Assembly (NCBI GenBank): GCA_963580455.1
Contig: OY756970.1
Location: 11,036,001 to 11,100,000, forward strand
Direction: 5' to 3'
Origin: Euonymus europaeus
Taxonomy: Eukaryota; Streptophyta; Magnoliopsida; Celastrales; Celastraceae
DNA length: 64,000 bases
The translations under genes and the position numbers were made by a program. The stretch's first letter is position 1. Each line of letters begins with the position of its first letter. This document shows positions 1 through 12,251 of this stretch, piece after piece. The notes under the pieces were generated by a model, which saw only the letters and a list, made by a program, of their open reading frames with translations, made no database searches and had not been told where the DNA came from.

Positions 1-149
1 TTTTTGTCTAATATGGAATGAAAATTGATCTTCTGGCAACGAAAAATCTATGGAGCGAATACTCTTAAATTAGACATAAAATAGCAATAAAATGTATACA
101 CCGATTGACTTTGAGGTTTCTTAATCGCTCAACTCTCTCTATGAAGGAG
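1..149 (+). repeat. Satellite monomer, about 160-bp family (array segment 1)
   Basis: About one monomer of the satellite that recurs at 11535-12000, 29128-29655, 48670-52411 and 54497-55986. Recognisable blocks are a GGAATGAAA/GGAACGAAA block, CTTTTGGCAACGAAACAATC, GACATAAAATAACAATAAAAA, ACACCGATCAACTTTGATGG and TTGCTCAACTCTCTCCATGGA. The segment is AT-rich and has no gene. It ends at 145-149 (AGGAG), which is the target-site duplication of the retrotransposon that follows; the satellite resumes with the same AGGAG at 11535. Confidence 0.9.
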
Positions 150-1573
150 TGTTCGTCACAAATTCAACCTATAAAATAAGTCGAACTTGCACAAATTTAT
201 CCTGCAAGCGCACAGATCGATGATAGTATAGATATGCAAGTACAGGTTTGCTCCCAAGAGACTGTAATTAAAATTCCAACCAAACACGTGACAAGTAAAT
301 TAAAATTCCACACAATTGGAGATTGAGTGATTCAAATTAGAAAAATTAAGAAAACAATTAAAAGATATTTTTATGAATTTTCTGGTGTTGTTAACAATTG
401 AGAAATACCAAGACTTCGGATTCCACCGTTAATCCGTTTTAACCATGTATTTGGAACCAAATAAATAAATGACAAATCAATTACAAAAATCCAGTACCCA
501 AGTCGGTTTTAGCGCACTTAAGTCGAATTTCCCTAAAATCGATTACTACCCATCTTATTGGTGTAGGTCGGATGTTCCTATATGCAATCTATCCATCTTA
601 TTGGCATAAATTAAACACAAGGAATTCATGAAGTTCTTTGGAAATAGGAATCATACGAACACATGATCTAATTAAAGAATCCTGTAAATTCGCAATTCAA
701 GATTTCAAGAAGCTTTAAACCATATGACATCTTATTGTCTATATGGCTTCATCAAATAATTCATGAGTAATTTCAATGGTTGTCAATCATAAGAAATCAC
801 ACAAGAACTCAATGAACATAGAAATCCAGAATTTGTAATTATATCCAACCATTCATAAATCCATAATCCAATACATGGCAAAACAAGATCAAGGCATCCT
901 CCTAGTCTTGGATAAAGATTTAGCTAAACATAGAAATTAAAACAAGAGAGTGGGATGGGTAAAACATTGATACACCCTCAAGAGAGATGTGGAGATGATG
1001 GACCAGCCTTCTTCTCCCTTCTCCTTCTTGCTGTAAATGAGTCCAGGAACTTCAAAAGCTGCTGCCTCCTTTCTCCTTTTTTTTCTCCTCAGCTGCCGTC
1101 CCTCTTTTCTTCCTTTGCCTCTTTGTATTTTAGGTTAACACATAACCTAAGTCAATGAAAAAATTGCCCCTAGATATGGGCTGAAAAATGCTGGCTTCAT
1201 GTGGCTCTTTCAATGGGCCTAAAAGTCATGGAATTCAATTACAACTCTGCACTTTATTTCATTTCACAGCAGACTTTGCGTGCTCACAGATTCTTCAATC
1301 GTGGTCCAATATTTCTACTCTTGATATCTGCGCGAAGCTTGAGATGTCTAGTTTCCAATGCCACTAGAATCAATGAAATCGGAGTTTCACAGCTCCCGCA
1401 ATGGCTAGTCAAATGTAAGTATATCAAAACTGAAGTTTTAAGCCCAAATCCACATTGTTTGTCAAAACCCCTACAAAAACACATATAGAATAATTGAGAG
1501 GTAAAATAGACACACAATGATATAACATCAAAGCATTTCAAGCGAAATATATTAAGAAAATATGGACTCATCA
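150..1573 (-). repeat. 3' LTR of element A
   Basis: 1424-bp terminal repeat starting TGTTCGTCACA and ending GGACTCATCA on the plus strand, almost identical to 10112-11534. Differences seen by eye: C/T near 492, A/C near 538, C/T near 846, C/T near 1098, A/C near 1160 and one A indel near 1187. Short open frames inside it (955-1158, 1201-1488) recur unchanged in the other LTR and are not genes. Confidence 0.95.
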
Positions 1574-1586
1574 AATTCCCCCACAC
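1574..1586 (-). other. Polypurine tract of element A
   Basis: On the minus strand this reads GTGTGGGGGAATT and abuts the 3' LTR start TGATGAGT, the expected place for the plus-strand DNA primer of a retrotransposon in this orientation. Confidence 0.8.
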
Positions 1587-2752
1587 TTACACTTTGCTAG
1601 TCCCGAGCAAAGATAGCATAAACCATAATGTATGACAATTAAAATAAATAACGCCTAACTCACTTTCGCAGGAATCGCGGTTACATTTAGCTTATGCAAC
1701 AAGCCTTTAAACCCCTAGGTGTCCCTAGTGGACGAGTTTTGTCTCGTGAGGGTTTACCAGAACGATACCCACAAACATTCAAATTAATGCACCATCATTC
1801 CATATCTCATCAAGAACAATATGAATTCACTCAAACTGTATGTAGACCAACAAATTCAACCTCATGAACTCCACAACCACCAAAATAGCAGATCTAATCA
1901 AGTCTCATGTCATTTGCTCTTTTAACCAGTTTATCCAACATTGTATTGCTTAGCGGAAACACATGAATATTTGACTTTCAAATGATCCTGATACAAATAT
2001 GACAATAACCCCAGAATTCTCAGAATAACAAATAAAAATACCCTGGCAATTTATTCTGATGCTATGAATATATATTTTGACTCTAAATGTTCTGTCCCTT
2101 TTAACTTTCGATGTGATCCATGTAACGAGTTTTCAAATCGACAATCTCAAGTCAGTTGACCTAAGGTGTCAGGTGTAAAAACACCCCAAAGGACATACTT
2201 ACTCGAATCACAAAGGTTCGGGACCGAAACACCACAAGTACATATTCGGGTAATAATAATGATGGTATGAAAAATTCATCCGAACATTGGTACTCAGAGC
2301 CTTGAATTTATTCTTTCTTTCTTTTCTTTCTCTTTTTTTTTCTTTTTTTTAAAAACATACCAGGATATTAGTATTCTGAAATTCTAATGCATCTAGGAGC
2401 AATCATAAGTATTCGAAATCAATCACAAATGGCATACCCCACAAACATGTGTTTCGGTGCAAGTGTGTTCTTTAATAGGAAAATTAAACAAATGAGACAA
2501 GACCCAAGATCGAACATACTATAAGGTGATATGTGTCCGTAGCTCAATTGTGACGCACATACAAGTCTAAGCTACAACACAAATATTCCGCAAGATAGGC
2601 TAGATGAGCAAATTTTAGTTTATTTGTTTTTTTTTATTTAGTATTGTTTTCCCTCCCCCACACTTAAAGATAGCAGTGTCCTCAATGCGGAAACATGAGG
2701 TAGTTGAACAAAAATAGCAGAGGGAAAGAACAATATAACCTGGGATAAGAAA
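1587..2752 (-). other. Non-coding 3' region of element A
   Basis: About 1.2 kb between the env-position ORF and the purine tract, with no supported ORF on either strand. It contains a pyrimidine-rich run near 2305-2350 (plus strand) and is otherwise ordinary AT-rich sequence. Probably 3' untranslated RNA of the element. Confidence 0.6.
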
Positions 2753-3976
2753 TCAGGCATCGGTTGCACGAGGCAACAAGCGAGTAATCTCCTCACGAAG
2801 CTCGCGTAACCCAGTTCCAAGAAGAGCAGGCAACGTGGTCTGAAGGCAATGTATATCCTCGCGGAGCTGTGTGTGTGCCTCCTCTAACTGTTGTACACGA
2901 GTCAACAATGCAGTAGTAGGCGCGGATGGTTCAGAAGAATTGGAATCTTCATCGTCCATATGAGAGGTGCTTAAACGCCATGAAGTCAAATTGAATAGCT
3001 GGATGGAATAAGCAGGATCTGCATGAGAAAGCTTGATCTTCCTATACAACAAAAATCGTGTGATAAGACGAGGAAATAAAAGCCGGCCAGGTGTGGGCTT
3101 CTTTCGCTTAGGCGGTTTTACAATTTCAGCCTGGGCTCTGAGCATATAAGAGAGGAAGATCTCACCCACATCAAACTAAGTTCCGGAGAAAATAAAGTAG
3201 AGTACTTTTAAGAAGAGCCCTCGTCGCTCTTGCTCATGGCCGAGAGGACAGAGATTTAGCCGAAGTGCAGTGTCAATCAGCCACATACGCTTGGGAAGTT
3301 GGGACCGGCGTACAGCAGGTTCACTATCCTCTCTATGTATGTTCATAATATCAATCATCTCTGTAGGTTTCATCTGGGTGGGTGGTTCAAAACCGGCAGT
3401 GGCAATATAGGAGGAAGGAAACCTCATACAAGAGCAAATTTCAGAGGAAGTGAAGTCGACAACAATACCGGAGATGCAAGTTTGAAAAACCACAGGGCCA
3501 TGATCATTGTCCTCCTTTGGAAACTTCTTCAGTGTGCGGTAAAATTGACGAACTGCCCGAGGGTAAACGTCAAATTCGTTAAGCGGATCCGGATCCACCA
3601 AAAACATAAGAGAATGATCACACAAATTTTTGCTGGCCCAAGTATTGGCAGGAAGTAGTCGGATCTCCTCTTGGATAGTAGTCTCGGGAATGATGTCTGC
3701 AATGTCAAAAGGGTCACGTGTTGTAGGTGGCACGACAAGTGATGAAGAAGCAATAGAACGGGAACGTTTAGGTGGCATGGCCCTTGGTCGTGATAGAGAG
3801 GAGTTACGAAACAAGAGACGAGAAAATGTCAACGTGTGGAAGCGTGAGCAGTGATGAGCGAAGGTTACAGAGGGTGGCAAAGTAGAAATGCGAAAGACCT
3901 TGCGTTCTAGGCGAAAGTGGAAAGAGGTGCTGCTGCACCTTATGTGAATGAATAAAAAAAACAAAACAAAACACAA
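2753..3976 (-). pseudogene. Env-position ORF of Athila-type element A, interrupted by one TAG
   Basis: Two abutting minus-strand frames form one ORF: 3976-3176 and 3175-2753, separated only by an in-frame TAG at 3176-3178. The homologous ORF in element B (16193-17140) has Trp at this place (KGTWFDIGE against GT-stop-FDVGE), so this looks like a TGG to TAG nonsense change. The likely start is the Met at 3778 (MPPKRSRS), because upstream codons look like leader. The protein has a basic N-terminus, a conserved core with FLVDPDP and VYPRAVRQFYRTLKKF, and a C-terminal stretch rich in Glu, Gln and Leu (after TRVQQLEEAHTQL) that could form a coiled coil. It lies where Athila and Calypso elements carry their env-like ORF, and it resembles the family often labelled putative plant transposon protein; the label is from memory. 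No clear transmembrane segment follows the chosen start, so an envelope role is unproven. Confidence 0.75.
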
Positions 3977-3978
3977 GT

Positions 3979-4182
3979 GGCCATAACAACTTTATGCAAA
4001 CAGTGGCAAACGTAACTTTTTTTTTTTTTTTGGTTTTTTTTTGGTTTTTTTTTTGTTAAACTAAATAAAAATAATCAGCAATAATAGTATATGTAAACTG
4101 GGCGAACAGTGGTGGTTTTTTTTTTTTTTTTTTTTTTTTTTTGAAATAATAATAATAGTACTAATAACCTGCTTAGGATGCC
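3979..4182. other. Homopolymer-rich spacer of element A
   Basis: Between the env-position ORF and the 43-bp repeat array there are two T-rich tracts on the plus strand (about 4018-4056 and 4117-4142), followed by an AATAATAATAG stretch. No coding signal is seen. The tracts would be A-rich in the element's RNA. Confidence 0.7.
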
Positions 4183-4436
4183 GCTGGAGCACCCTGTTGT
4201 GGCAACACACGCTGCCCAATTGTCCGCTGGAGCACCCTGTTGTGGCAACACACGCTGCCCAATTTCCCGCTGGAGCACCCTATTGTGGCAACACACGCTG
4301 CCCAATTTTCCGCTGGAGCACCTTGTTGTGGCAACACACGCTGCCCAATTTTCCGCTGGAGCACCCTGTTGTGGCAACACACGCTGCCCAATTTTCCGCT
4401 GGAGCACCCTGTTGTGGCAACACACGCTACCCATGA
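4183..4436. repeat. 43-bp tandem repeat, six copies
   Basis: Six head-to-tail copies start at 4183, 4226, 4269, 4312, 4355 and 4398. Each begins GCTGGAGCACCCTGTTGTGG and continues CAACACACGCTGCCCAATT. Copies differ by only a few bases, so the array is recent or is being homogenised. It sits between the gag-pol stop and the env-position ORF of element A. Because 43 is not a multiple of three, several frames on both strands stay open through it; those peptides are artefacts of the repeat. Confidence 0.95.
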
Positions 4437-4553
4437 ATTCATTGGCGCATGATTTTTTATTTTATTTTTTATTATTTTTTTTTTCACACCACGAATTGGG
4501 TTGCCTCCCAATAAGCGCTAAGTTTAACGTCTTTAGCTAGACTAAGCCAAAAT

Positions 4554-7500
4554 TCATTGTGTGATAGGATCTTGAAGATAAAGTTGTTGCTTCTCAATGT
4601 CAAAGGAGTTCTCCAAGTACAATTTCAAGCGGTGACCATTTACCTTCATCTCGAATCCCGTCTTGACGTCTTTGATTTGTACCGCACCATGAGGAAAAAC
4701 TTTAATCACTTCATATGGCCCAGACCATCTAGAGCGCAACTTTCCCGGAAAGAGACGAAGACGAGAGTTAAAGAGTAGCACCTTTTGACGTGGCACAAAG
4801 ATCTTTCTTATGATATGCTTGTCATGAAACAACTTCGTCTTTGCTTTATAAATTGTGGCATTGTGATAGGCCTCATTCCGAATCTCCTCAAGTTCATTCA
4901 ACTGCAATTTCCTTAATTTCCCAGCCTCTTGAGTATCAAAATTAAGAGTCTTTATAGCCCAATAGGCTCTGTGCTCAATTTCCACCGGCAAATGGCATGC
5001 TTTACCGAAAACAAGTCGAAAAGGAGACATACCTATTGGAGTCTTGAATGCCGTTCGATAAGCCCAGAGAGCATCATTAACTTTAAGACACCAATCCTTC
5101 CGATTAGAGCTAACAGTCTTCTCAAGGATATGCTTTAACTCTCTATTAGAAATCTCTACTTGGCCACTTGTTTGAGGATGATACGGTGTAGAGACTTTGT
5201 GAGTGACTCCATATTTCTTCATGAGAGTTGCAAATGGTTTATTACAAAAATGAGAACCTCCATCACTGATAATGGCCCGCGGAGTTCCAAATCTCGCAAA
5301 GATCATATCCTTAAGAAAAATCAGAACTACTTTATGATTGTTGGTCTTGCAAGGAATTGCTTCCACCCATTTACTCACATATTCAACTGCCACAAAGATA
5401 TAGAGATGACCATAAGAAGGAGGGAATGGTCCCATGAAATCTATCCCCCACACATCAAATAACTCTACAATCAATATATTCGTCAAAGGCATTTGATTCT
5501 TTGAAGAAATATTTCCAGTTCTTTGGCATCGATCACAAGTGAGACAAAAAACATGAGCATCCTTGAATAAAGTAGGCCAAAAGAATCCACATTGTAGCAC
5601 TTTTGCTGCTGTCTTCTTACCTCCAAAATGTCCACCACATGCATGAGCATGACAAAAATGCAAAATACTCTCCATCTCAACTTCAGGCACACATCGACGA
5701 ATAATCTGATCAGGGCAAGACTTGAAAAGATAGGGTTCATCCCAAAAATAATATTTGAGATTAGAGAAAAACTTATCTTTGGCATGCTTTGGCATTCCGG
5801 AAGGTAGTTGATGTGTCGCCAAGTAATTAGCAATATCTGCATACCATGGAGCTTGTTCAACGGAAAAGAGCTGCTCATCTGGAAAATTTTCATTAAAATC
5901 TATATCCTTGATGTCACCTTCTTTGACAGCTAAGCGCGATAAATGATCAGCAACAACATTTTCGCAACCCTTCTTGTCTCGGACTTCTAAATCAAATTCT
6001 TGCAGAAGTAGCACCCATCGAATCAATCTAGGTTTTGAATCTTTCTTGGACATTAGATATCGCAAGGCCGCATGATCCGAGTACACAATAACCTTAGAAC
6101 AAGCAAGATAAGATCGAAACTTATCCAAAGCGAAGACAATAGCCAATAACTCTTTTTCGGTTGTGGAATAATTCACTTGTGCTTCATTAAGAGTCTGACT
6201 GGCATAGTAGATGACATGCGATTTTTTATCAATTCGTTGCCCAAGAACGGCTCCAATAGCAAAATCCGATGCATCACACATAATTTCAAAAGGCAAGGAA
6301 AAATCCGGAGGAATCATAATAGGAGCATATGTGAGTTTCTCCTTTAAAGTGTTAAATGCCTTTGCACAATTGTCATCAAAATTGAACACTACATCTTTAG
6401 CCAACAGAGCACATAGGGGTCCAGAAATTTTTGAAAAATCTTGAATAAACCTCCTATAAAATCCAGCATGCCCAAGGAAAGAGCGAATACCTTTCACATT
6501 CGTTGGGGGTGGCAATTTTGAGATGAGATCAATCTTCGCTTTGTCTACTTCAATTCCCTCCTTAGAAATGATGTGGCCCAGCACATTACCTCTTTGGACC
6601 ATAAAATGACATTTCTCCCAATTGAGCACCAGATTAGTCTCTTTGCATCTATGTAATACTAGAGAAAGATTGTGAAGACAATGATCAAAGTCTGAACCAA
6701 AAACGGAGAAATCATCCATGAAAACTTCAATAACCCGCTCAACCATATCAGAGAAAATACTCATCATGCAACGTTGGAAGGTAGCTGGTGCATTACACAA
6801 TCCAAATGGCATTCGACGATAGGCAAAAGTTCCGAATGGACATGTAAATGTCGTCTTCTCCTGATCCTCTGGGGCAATAGCAATTTGATTGTACCCTGAA
6901 TAACCATCCAAGAAACAATAATAACTATGCCCTGCCAATCTTTCTAACATCTGATCAACAAATGGTAATGGGAAGTGATCTTTTCTGGTAGATGTGTTTA
7001 GCTTCCTGTAATCGATGCACACCCTCCATCCTGTCACCTTTCTGGTAGGAATAAGCTCATTGTTGTCATTAGTCACAACTGTGATTCCTGACTTCTTTGG
7101 AACTACTTGGACGGGGCTCACCCACTTGGAATCTGAGATTGGATAAATAATTCCAACATCAAGGAGTTTCAAAATTTCTGCACGCACTACCTCTTTCATA
7201 TTGGGGTTTAATCGCCTTTGACCCTCTCGGCTAGGCTTTGAATCATCCTCCTGCAAAATTCTGTGCATGCACATAGAGGGGCTTATTCCTTTGATATCTG
7301 CTATTGTCCATCCAATTGCCGTTTTATGTTCCCTGAGAACACGTAATAACCTTTCCTCCTCCACAGAAGTTAAGTCAGAAGCAATAATAATGGGGAGAGT
7401 TTGAGAATTACCCAAGAATGCATATTGCAGGTGAGGAGGTAGTGGCTTCAACTCTAGCTTTGGTGGAGTCTCAATGGATGGTGCCAGTTTCTTCAATCTG

Positions 7501-10004
7501 GGTGAATCAGATAAACTTTCATACGTGGGTCGCCATCTAAAAGGAACATATGGTGCAGACTCAAGAATCTTGATGACTTCATAATTTCCACTTTTCGGTT
7601 CGTCTTCTATGTGACCAACGAGACAGTCTTCCAACGGATCGGAATGCAGAATTTGTGTTATTTTTGTCACTGCTAAACAATCAGTCATCTCAGCCCAAAA
7701 ACAATCTCTTATATCACTCGGATTCTTCATGGCATCAAAAATTTTGAACTCCACAGTTTCATCAAAAACTGTCATAGTGAGAACACCCTTTTTTACATTG
7801 ATAATCGTTTCTGTGGTTGCCATGAATGGACGTCCCAAGATAAGAGGCAATTCTTTCCCCGGAATTGGGTTATTCTCCATTTCTAAAACCAGAAAATCAG
7901 CAGGGATCACAAAATTTTCCACCTTAATCAACACGTCTTCAACCAATCCAATGGGATAAGTAATTGATCGGTCAGCTAATTGAAGAGACACCGAAGTAGG
8001 TTGCAAGTCTCCTAGATTCATAGTCTTGAAAATGGAGTGAGGCATGATGTTCACACTAGCTCCAAGATCGAGCAATGCTTTTTCAAATTTTTGATTCCCA
8101 ATAATACATGGAATTGTGAAACTACCCGGATCTTTCAACTTAGGAGGTAGTTTTCTTTGTAAAATGGCACTAGCCTCTTTCGACAAAAAGACTTCCTCAT
8201 GCTCACTTATCTTCCTTTTGTTGGTGCATAATTCTTTCAAAAATTTTGCATAAGAGGGAATAGACTTGATAGCTTCAATCAACGGAATATTTACCTCGAC
8301 CTTTTTGAGAATTTCGAAGATATCCCGATTGCATTTGTTCTTTTTCATAGGAGCCAAACGAGACGGGAATGGTACCTTAGGCACATATGAGTTCACATCT
8401 GCGCTTGGTAGATTAGGTAGCATGGATTCATTCCCCTCATCACCACCTTTCGTAGTTTTTTCTGGGGATTCATTGACTTCTACCTTGTTATCAATCACCT
8501 TTCCACTTCGCAAAACTGTCACAGCTTTTGCATCCTCTTGCTTCTTTGGGTTAATCTCTGGCTGACTAGGAAATTTTCCTAACTGTCGTTCACTCAATGC
8601 ACTTGCAATCTGACCAACCTGAACTTCCAATTTCGAAATAGATTGTGTGTTGCTGGATACAACTTGTTGCATCTGAGTCAATGATTGATTAAGTTGAACT
8701 TGTGACTGTTGCAACTCAACTTGAGAATGCTGCATCTTAATCTGGGACTGTGCTAATTGAGCCACCAAGTCTTCCAATGATGACTTCTTTGGTTCTGTAA
8801 CTAGTGGAGGTACCTGTGGTTGCCATGATTTTTGGCCTTGATTGAAATTTGAATTCTGATTAAAGTTACCCGACCAAGAGAAATTTGGATGGTTGCGAAA
8901 TCCTGGATTGTATGTGTTTGAGAATGGATCATTCCTTTGTCGATTGAATGATTGAACTTGGTTTGCATCTTCGACTTCGGGAAAGGTCCCACTCTTCGGA
9001 CATATATGCGTTGGATGAGCACTATCGCCGCAAATACCACATGGCTCTTTATTCCTTGTTAGCAAATTAACCACAGCATCCAACTTCCTAGCCATTGATG
9101 TCATTTCATCATTTGAAGTACTTACTTCATAAACAGTACCTCTCGAACTAGTCGGTTCTCTACTGTCCCACTGAGAAGAATTAGCTACTACATTCTCAAT
9201 GATTGTATTCGCTTCATCCGGCTCTTTCCCCAAAATATTTCCATCAGCTGCTGCATCTAATCTGTGTCGACATTCATCACTTAAATGTTGATAGAAATAC
9301 AGAGTCAACTGCCATGGTAAGAACTGATGGTGTGGGCAACTGATGATTAATGCTTTGTATCTCTCCCATGCTTGATACAATGGTTCCCCTTTATTCTGCC
9401 AGAAGTGAAAAATTTGGTCCCTCGGCTTCTGCGTCTTGGATTGAGTGTAGAATTTCTGAATAAATTTTGCAGATAGCTGATCCCATGAAGTGATAGATCT
9501 CGATGGCAGTGTCTTGAACCATATCTTCGCATCACCCTTTAAAGAGAAAGGGAATAGCTTGAGACATATAAACTCGTCAGAGATTCCTTGAATTTTCTGA
9601 GTTCCGCATATCTCCAAGAAGTTGTCGATATGCTCACTAGCATCTTGATTCTCCGTACCTGAAAATGTTGGGAGCATATTAATAACATACCCCTTGATTT
9701 CATAAGGGGAATTTGCGTTAATATCAGGATAAACTATGCAAGATTGTTGAGAAGAAAATTGAGGCATAGAATAATCCTGTATTGTTCTTGGAGCATTGAC
9801 ATTGTTGTTCTGCCCAACTCGTTCATTGTTTTCTTCCATTATGTTTCCTACTTCGTTCGTTCCCTCTTCTTCTTTGGTTTCAGGTCGGTCAACTGGCGAT
9901 CTTGAGCGTTCAGGGGAATTAGTTCCACTTCGATTTCGACGAGGACACCCAATGTTTGGATCAAGAGGTACTATTTCACCACTCTTGGACCGAAGTCCCT
10001 GCAT
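4554..10004 (-). CDS. Gag-Pol polyprotein of Athila-type element A (intact, 1816 aa)
   Basis: One uninterrupted frame encoding all core retrotransposon functions: Gag for particle assembly, then protease, reverse transcriptase, RNase H and integrase. Visible parts: Gag at about 100-260 ([17 protein letters not shown]); a CX2CX4HX4C zinc knuckle at 322-335; a Gln-rich heptad stretch at 408-460; protease with DLGAS at 646-650 and ILGRPF near 723; RT with FLDGYSGYN (Asp1033) and FMDD at 1095-1098; RNase H with CDASD at 1243-1247; integrase zinc region (His1454, His1459, Cys1490, Cys1493) and catalytic Asp1522, Asp1581 and Glu1617 with D35E spacing. A C-terminal tail ends near [10 protein letters not shown]. 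No chromodomain is seen. The protease triplet is DLG rather than DTG, which also occurs in element E. The start Met at 10004 lies 84 bases inside the primer site. With near-identical LTRs, this is the best candidate in the window for a functional protein source. Confidence 0.95.
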   Translation of the reverse strand: MQGLRSKSGEIVPLDPNIGCPRRNRSGTNSPERSRSPVDRPETKEEEGTNEVGNIMEENNERVGQNNNVNAPRTIQDYSMPQFSSQQSCIVYPDINANSPYEIKGYVINMLPTFSGTENQDASEHIDNFLEICGTQKIQGISDEFICLKLFPFSLKGDAKIWFKTLPSRSITSWDQLSAKFIQKFYTQSKTQKPRDQIFHFWQNKGEPLYQAWERYKALIISCPHHQFLPWQLTLYFYQHLSDECRHRLDAAADGNILGKEPDEANTIIENVVANSSQWDSREPTSSRGTVYEVSTSNDEMTSMARKLDAVVNLLTRNKEPCGICGDSAHPTHICPKSGTFPEVEDANQVQSFNRQRNDPFSNTYNPGFRNHPNFSWSGNFNQNSNFNQGQKSWQPQVPPLVTEPKKSSLEDLVAQLAQSQIKMQHSQVELQQSQVQLNQSLTQMQQVVSSNTQSISKLEVQVGQIASALSERQLGKFPSQPEINPKKQEDAKAVTVLRSGKVIDNKVEVNESPEKTTKGGDEGNESMLPNLPSADVNSYVPKVPFPSRLAPMKKNKCNRDIFEILKKVEVNIPLIEAIKSIPSYAKFLKELCTNKRKISEHEEVFLSKEASAILQRKLPPKLKDPGSFTIPCIIGNQKFEKALLDLGASVNIMPHSIFKTMNLGDLQPTSVSLQLADRSITYPIGLVEDVLIKVENFVIPADFLVLEMENNPIPGKELPLILGRPFMATTETIINVKKGVLTMTVFDETVEFKIFDAMKNPSDIRDCFWAEMTDCLAVTKITQILHSDPLEDCLVGHIEDEPKSGNYEVIKILESAPYVPFRWRPTYESLSDSPRLKKLAPSIETPPKLELKPLPPHLQYAFLGNSQTLPIIIASDLTSVEEERLLRVLREHKTAIGWTIADIKGISPSMCMHRILQEDDSKPSREGQRRLNPNMKEVVRAEILKLLDVGIIYPISDSKWVSPVQVVPKKSGITVVTNDNNELIPTRKVTGWRVCIDYRKLNTSTRKDHFPLPFVDQMLERLAGHSYYCFLDGYSGYNQIAIAPEDQEKTTFTCPFGTFAYRRMPFGLCNAPATFQRCMMSIFSDMVERVIEVFMDDFSVFGSDFDHCLHNLSLVLHRCKETNLVLNWEKCHFMVQRGNVLGHIISKEGIEVDKAKIDLISKLPPPTNVKGIRSFLGHAGFYRRFIQDFSKISGPLCALLAKDVVFNFDDNCAKAFNTLKEKLTYAPIMIPPDFSLPFEIMCDASDFAIGAVLGQRIDKKSHVIYYASQTLNEAQVNYSTTEKELLAIVFALDKFRSYLACSKVIVYSDHAALRYLMSKKDSKPRLIRWVLLLQEFDLEVRDKKGCENVVADHLSRLAVKEGDIKDIDFNENFPDEQLFSVEQAPWYADIANYLATHQLPSGMPKHAKDKFFSNLKYYFWDEPYLFKSCPDQIIRRCVPEVEMESILHFCHAHACGGHFGGKKTAAKVLQCGFFWPTLFKDAHVFCLTCDRCQRTGNISSKNQMPLTNILIVELFDVWGIDFMGPFPPSYGHLYIFVAVEYVSKWVEAIPCKTNNHKVVLIFLKDMIFARFGTPRAIISDGGSHFCNKPFATLMKKYGVTHKVSTPYHPQTSGQVEISNRELKHILEKTVSSNRKDWCLKVNDALWAYRTAFKTPIGMSPFRLVFGKACHLPVEIEHRAYWAIKTLNFDTQEAGKLRKLQLNELEEIRNEAYHNATIYKAKTKLFHDKHIIRKIFVPRQKVLLFNSRLRLFPGKLRSRWSGPYEVIKVFPHGAVQIKDVKTGFEMKVNGHRLKLYLENSFDIEKQQLYLQDPITQ

Positions 10005-10087
10005 TTACCAAGGTAAAGAAAAGAGTTGAATCAGTAGAAATAAGTAGAACGAGCAAAAGAATAGTTTAATGGAATTCAATTAAACAG

Positions 10088-10105
10088 TCCTCGGCAACGG
10101 CGCCA
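10088..10105 (-). other. Primer binding site of element A (tRNA-Asp type)
   Basis: The plus strand reads TCCTCGGCAACGGCGCCA, which matches the 3' end of plant tRNA-Asp as I remember it with one mismatch. It lies six bases from the 5' LTR (10112). Element E has a similar site. Confidence 0.85.
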
Positions 10106-10111
10106 AAAACT

Positions 10112-11534
10112 TGTTCGTCACAAATTCAACCTATAAAATAAGTCGAACTTGCACAAATTTATCCTGCAAGCGCACAGATCGATGATAGTATAGATATGCA
10201 AGTACAGGTTTGCTCCCAAGAGACTGTAATTAAAATTCCAACCAAACACGTGACAAGTAAATTAAAATTCCACACAATTGGAGATTGAGTGATTCAAATT
10301 AGAAAAATTAAGAAAACAATTAAAAGATATTTTTATGAATTTTCTGGTGTTGTTAACAATTGAGAAATACCAAGACTTCGGATTCCACCGTTAATCCGTT
10401 TTAACCATGTATTTGGAACCAAATAAATAAATGACAAATCAATTACAAAAATCTAGTACCCAAGTCGGTTTTAGCGCACTTAAGTCGAATTTCCCTAAAC
10501 TCGATTACTACCCATCTTATTGGTGTAGGTCGGATGTTCCTATATGCAATCTATCCATCTTATTGGCATAAATTAAACACAAGGAATTCATGAAGTTCTT
10601 TGGAAATAGGAATCATACGAACACATGATCTAATTAAAGAATCCTGTAAATTCGCAATTCAAGATTTCAAGAAGCTTTAAACCATATGACATCTTATTGT
10701 CTATATGGCTTCATCAAATAATTCATGAGTAATTTCAATGGTTGTCAATCATAAGAAATCACACAAGAACTCAATGAACATAGAAATCCAGAATTTGTAA
10801 TTATATCTAACCATTCATAAATCCATAATCCAATACATGGCAAAACAAGATCAAGGCATCCTCCTAGTCTTGGATAAAGATTTAGCTAAACATAGAAATT
10901 AAAACAAGAGAGTGGGATGGGTAAAACATTGATACACCCTCAAGAGAGATGTGGAGATGATGGACCAGCCTTCTTCTCCCTTCTCCTTCTTGCTGTAAAT
11001 GAGTCCAGGAACTTCAAAAGCTGCTGCCTCCTTTCTCCTTTTTTTTCTCCTCAGCTGTCGTCCCTCTTTTCTTCCTTTGCCTCTTTGTATTTTAGGTTAA
11101 CACATAACCTAAGTCAATGACAAAATTGCCCCTAGATATGGGCTGAAAATGCTGGCTTCATGTGGCTCTTTCAATGGGCCTAAAAGTCATGGAATTCAAT
11201 TACAACTCTGCACTTTATTTCATTTCACAGCAGACTTTGCGTGCTCACAGATTCTTCAATCGTGGTCCAATATTTCTACTCTTGATATCTGCGCGAAGCT
11301 TGAGATGTCTAGTTTCCAATGCCACTAGAATCAATGAAATCGGAGTTTCACAGCTCCCGCAATGGCTAGTCAAATGTAAGTATATCAAAACTGAAGTTTT
11401 AAGCCCAAATCCACATTGTTTGTCAAAACCCCTACAAAAACACATATAGAATAATTGAGAGGTAAAATAGACACACAATGATATAACATCAAAGCATTTC
11501 AAGCGAAATATATTAAGAAAATATGGACTCATCA
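10112..11534 (-). repeat. 5' LTR of element A
   Basis: 1423-bp repeat nearly identical to 150-1573. Read on the minus strand it starts TGATGAGTCC and ends TGACGAACA, next to the primer site. It is followed by AGGAG, the target duplication. Confidence 0.95.
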
Positions 11535-12000
11535 AGGAGCTTTTAACGGTTTTGACTATTTGGGAACGAAAATTAGTGTTTTGGCAACGAAGCAATCTAC
11601 GGAGCCTATGCTAGTAAAATTCAATATAAAATATCGATAAAAGTGTACACCGATATACATTCATAGTTCGGAATTGCTCAATTCTCTTCAAGGAGGAGCT
11701 CTTAACGGTTTTGTCCATATGGAAACGAAAGTTAGTCCTTTGGCAACCAAAAATCTACGGAGCCAATACTAGTCAAATTTTACATAAAATAACAATAAAA
11801 AATATACACCAATCAACTTTAATGGTTTGAAATTGATCAAATCTTTCCATGGAGGATCTTTTAAAGGTTTCGAATAATTTGGAATGAAAGTTTGTCTTTT
11901 GACAACAAAACAATCTGAGGAGCCTATTCTCGTAAAATTAGTTATGGAAAAGTGTGTACCGATCAATTTTGTGAGTTTGAAATTGCTCAATTCTCTCCAT
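11535..12000 (+). repeat. Satellite, about three monomers (array segment 2)
   Basis: Continues the array cut by element A. Monomers begin near 11535 (GGAGCTTTTAACGGTTTTG), 11695 and 11852. Both main monomer types are present: AACGGTTTTG...CTACGGAGCC and AAAGGTTTCG...CTGAGGAGCC. It ends inside a monomer at CTCTCCAT, where an unrelated block begins; the satellite resumes near the equivalent point at 29128. Confidence 0.9.
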
Positions 12001-12005
12001 TAAAA

Positions 12006-12215
12006 TGCATCACTAATACCCCGACTCGAAAAAAAATACTGATACAAATTTAATTGTAAGTTTTGGATAAAAAAAGAATAATAATAAATAATTAAATTGA
12101 TAATTTGGGTTTAGAAATACCAAGTATTGAATTAAAATTGACTAAAGAGATTCTTAAATAAGTTATATCATAAATAAAATAATTCAATCAAATCAAAAAT
12201 ATTTATGAAAATTAA

Positions 12216-12251
<36 letters not shown>

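Larger units (their letters stand above)
150..11534 (-). mobile_element. Element A: near-intact Athila-type Ty3/gypsy LTR retrotransposon
   Basis: Complete element of 11.4 kb on the minus strand, inserted into the satellite. It has TG...CA ended LTRs (150-1573 and 10112-11534) and a 5-bp target duplication AGGAG at 145-149 and 11535-11539. A tRNA-Asp-type primer site lies just inside the right LTR and a purine tract just inside the left one. Read on the minus strand the order is 5' LTR, primer site, one gag-pol frame, a 43-bp tandem repeat, an env-position ORF with one stop, purine tract, 3' LTR. This order and the tRNA-Asp site are typical of the Athila lineage. The two LTRs differ at about six positions by eye, so the insertion is recent. 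Confidence 0.95.

Noticed and set aside
955..1488. Short frames in the LTRs of element A (also 10917-11449)
   Set aside because: Present in both LTR copies only because the LTRs are duplicates; no domain and no coding pattern.
4183..4436. CRISPR-like array
   Set aside because: Copies are head-to-tail without unique spacers, and the context is a plant retrotransposon.
4173..4540. Open frames through the 43-bp repeat on both strands
   Set aside because: Several frames stay open because of the repeat period; repetitive peptide, no independent support.
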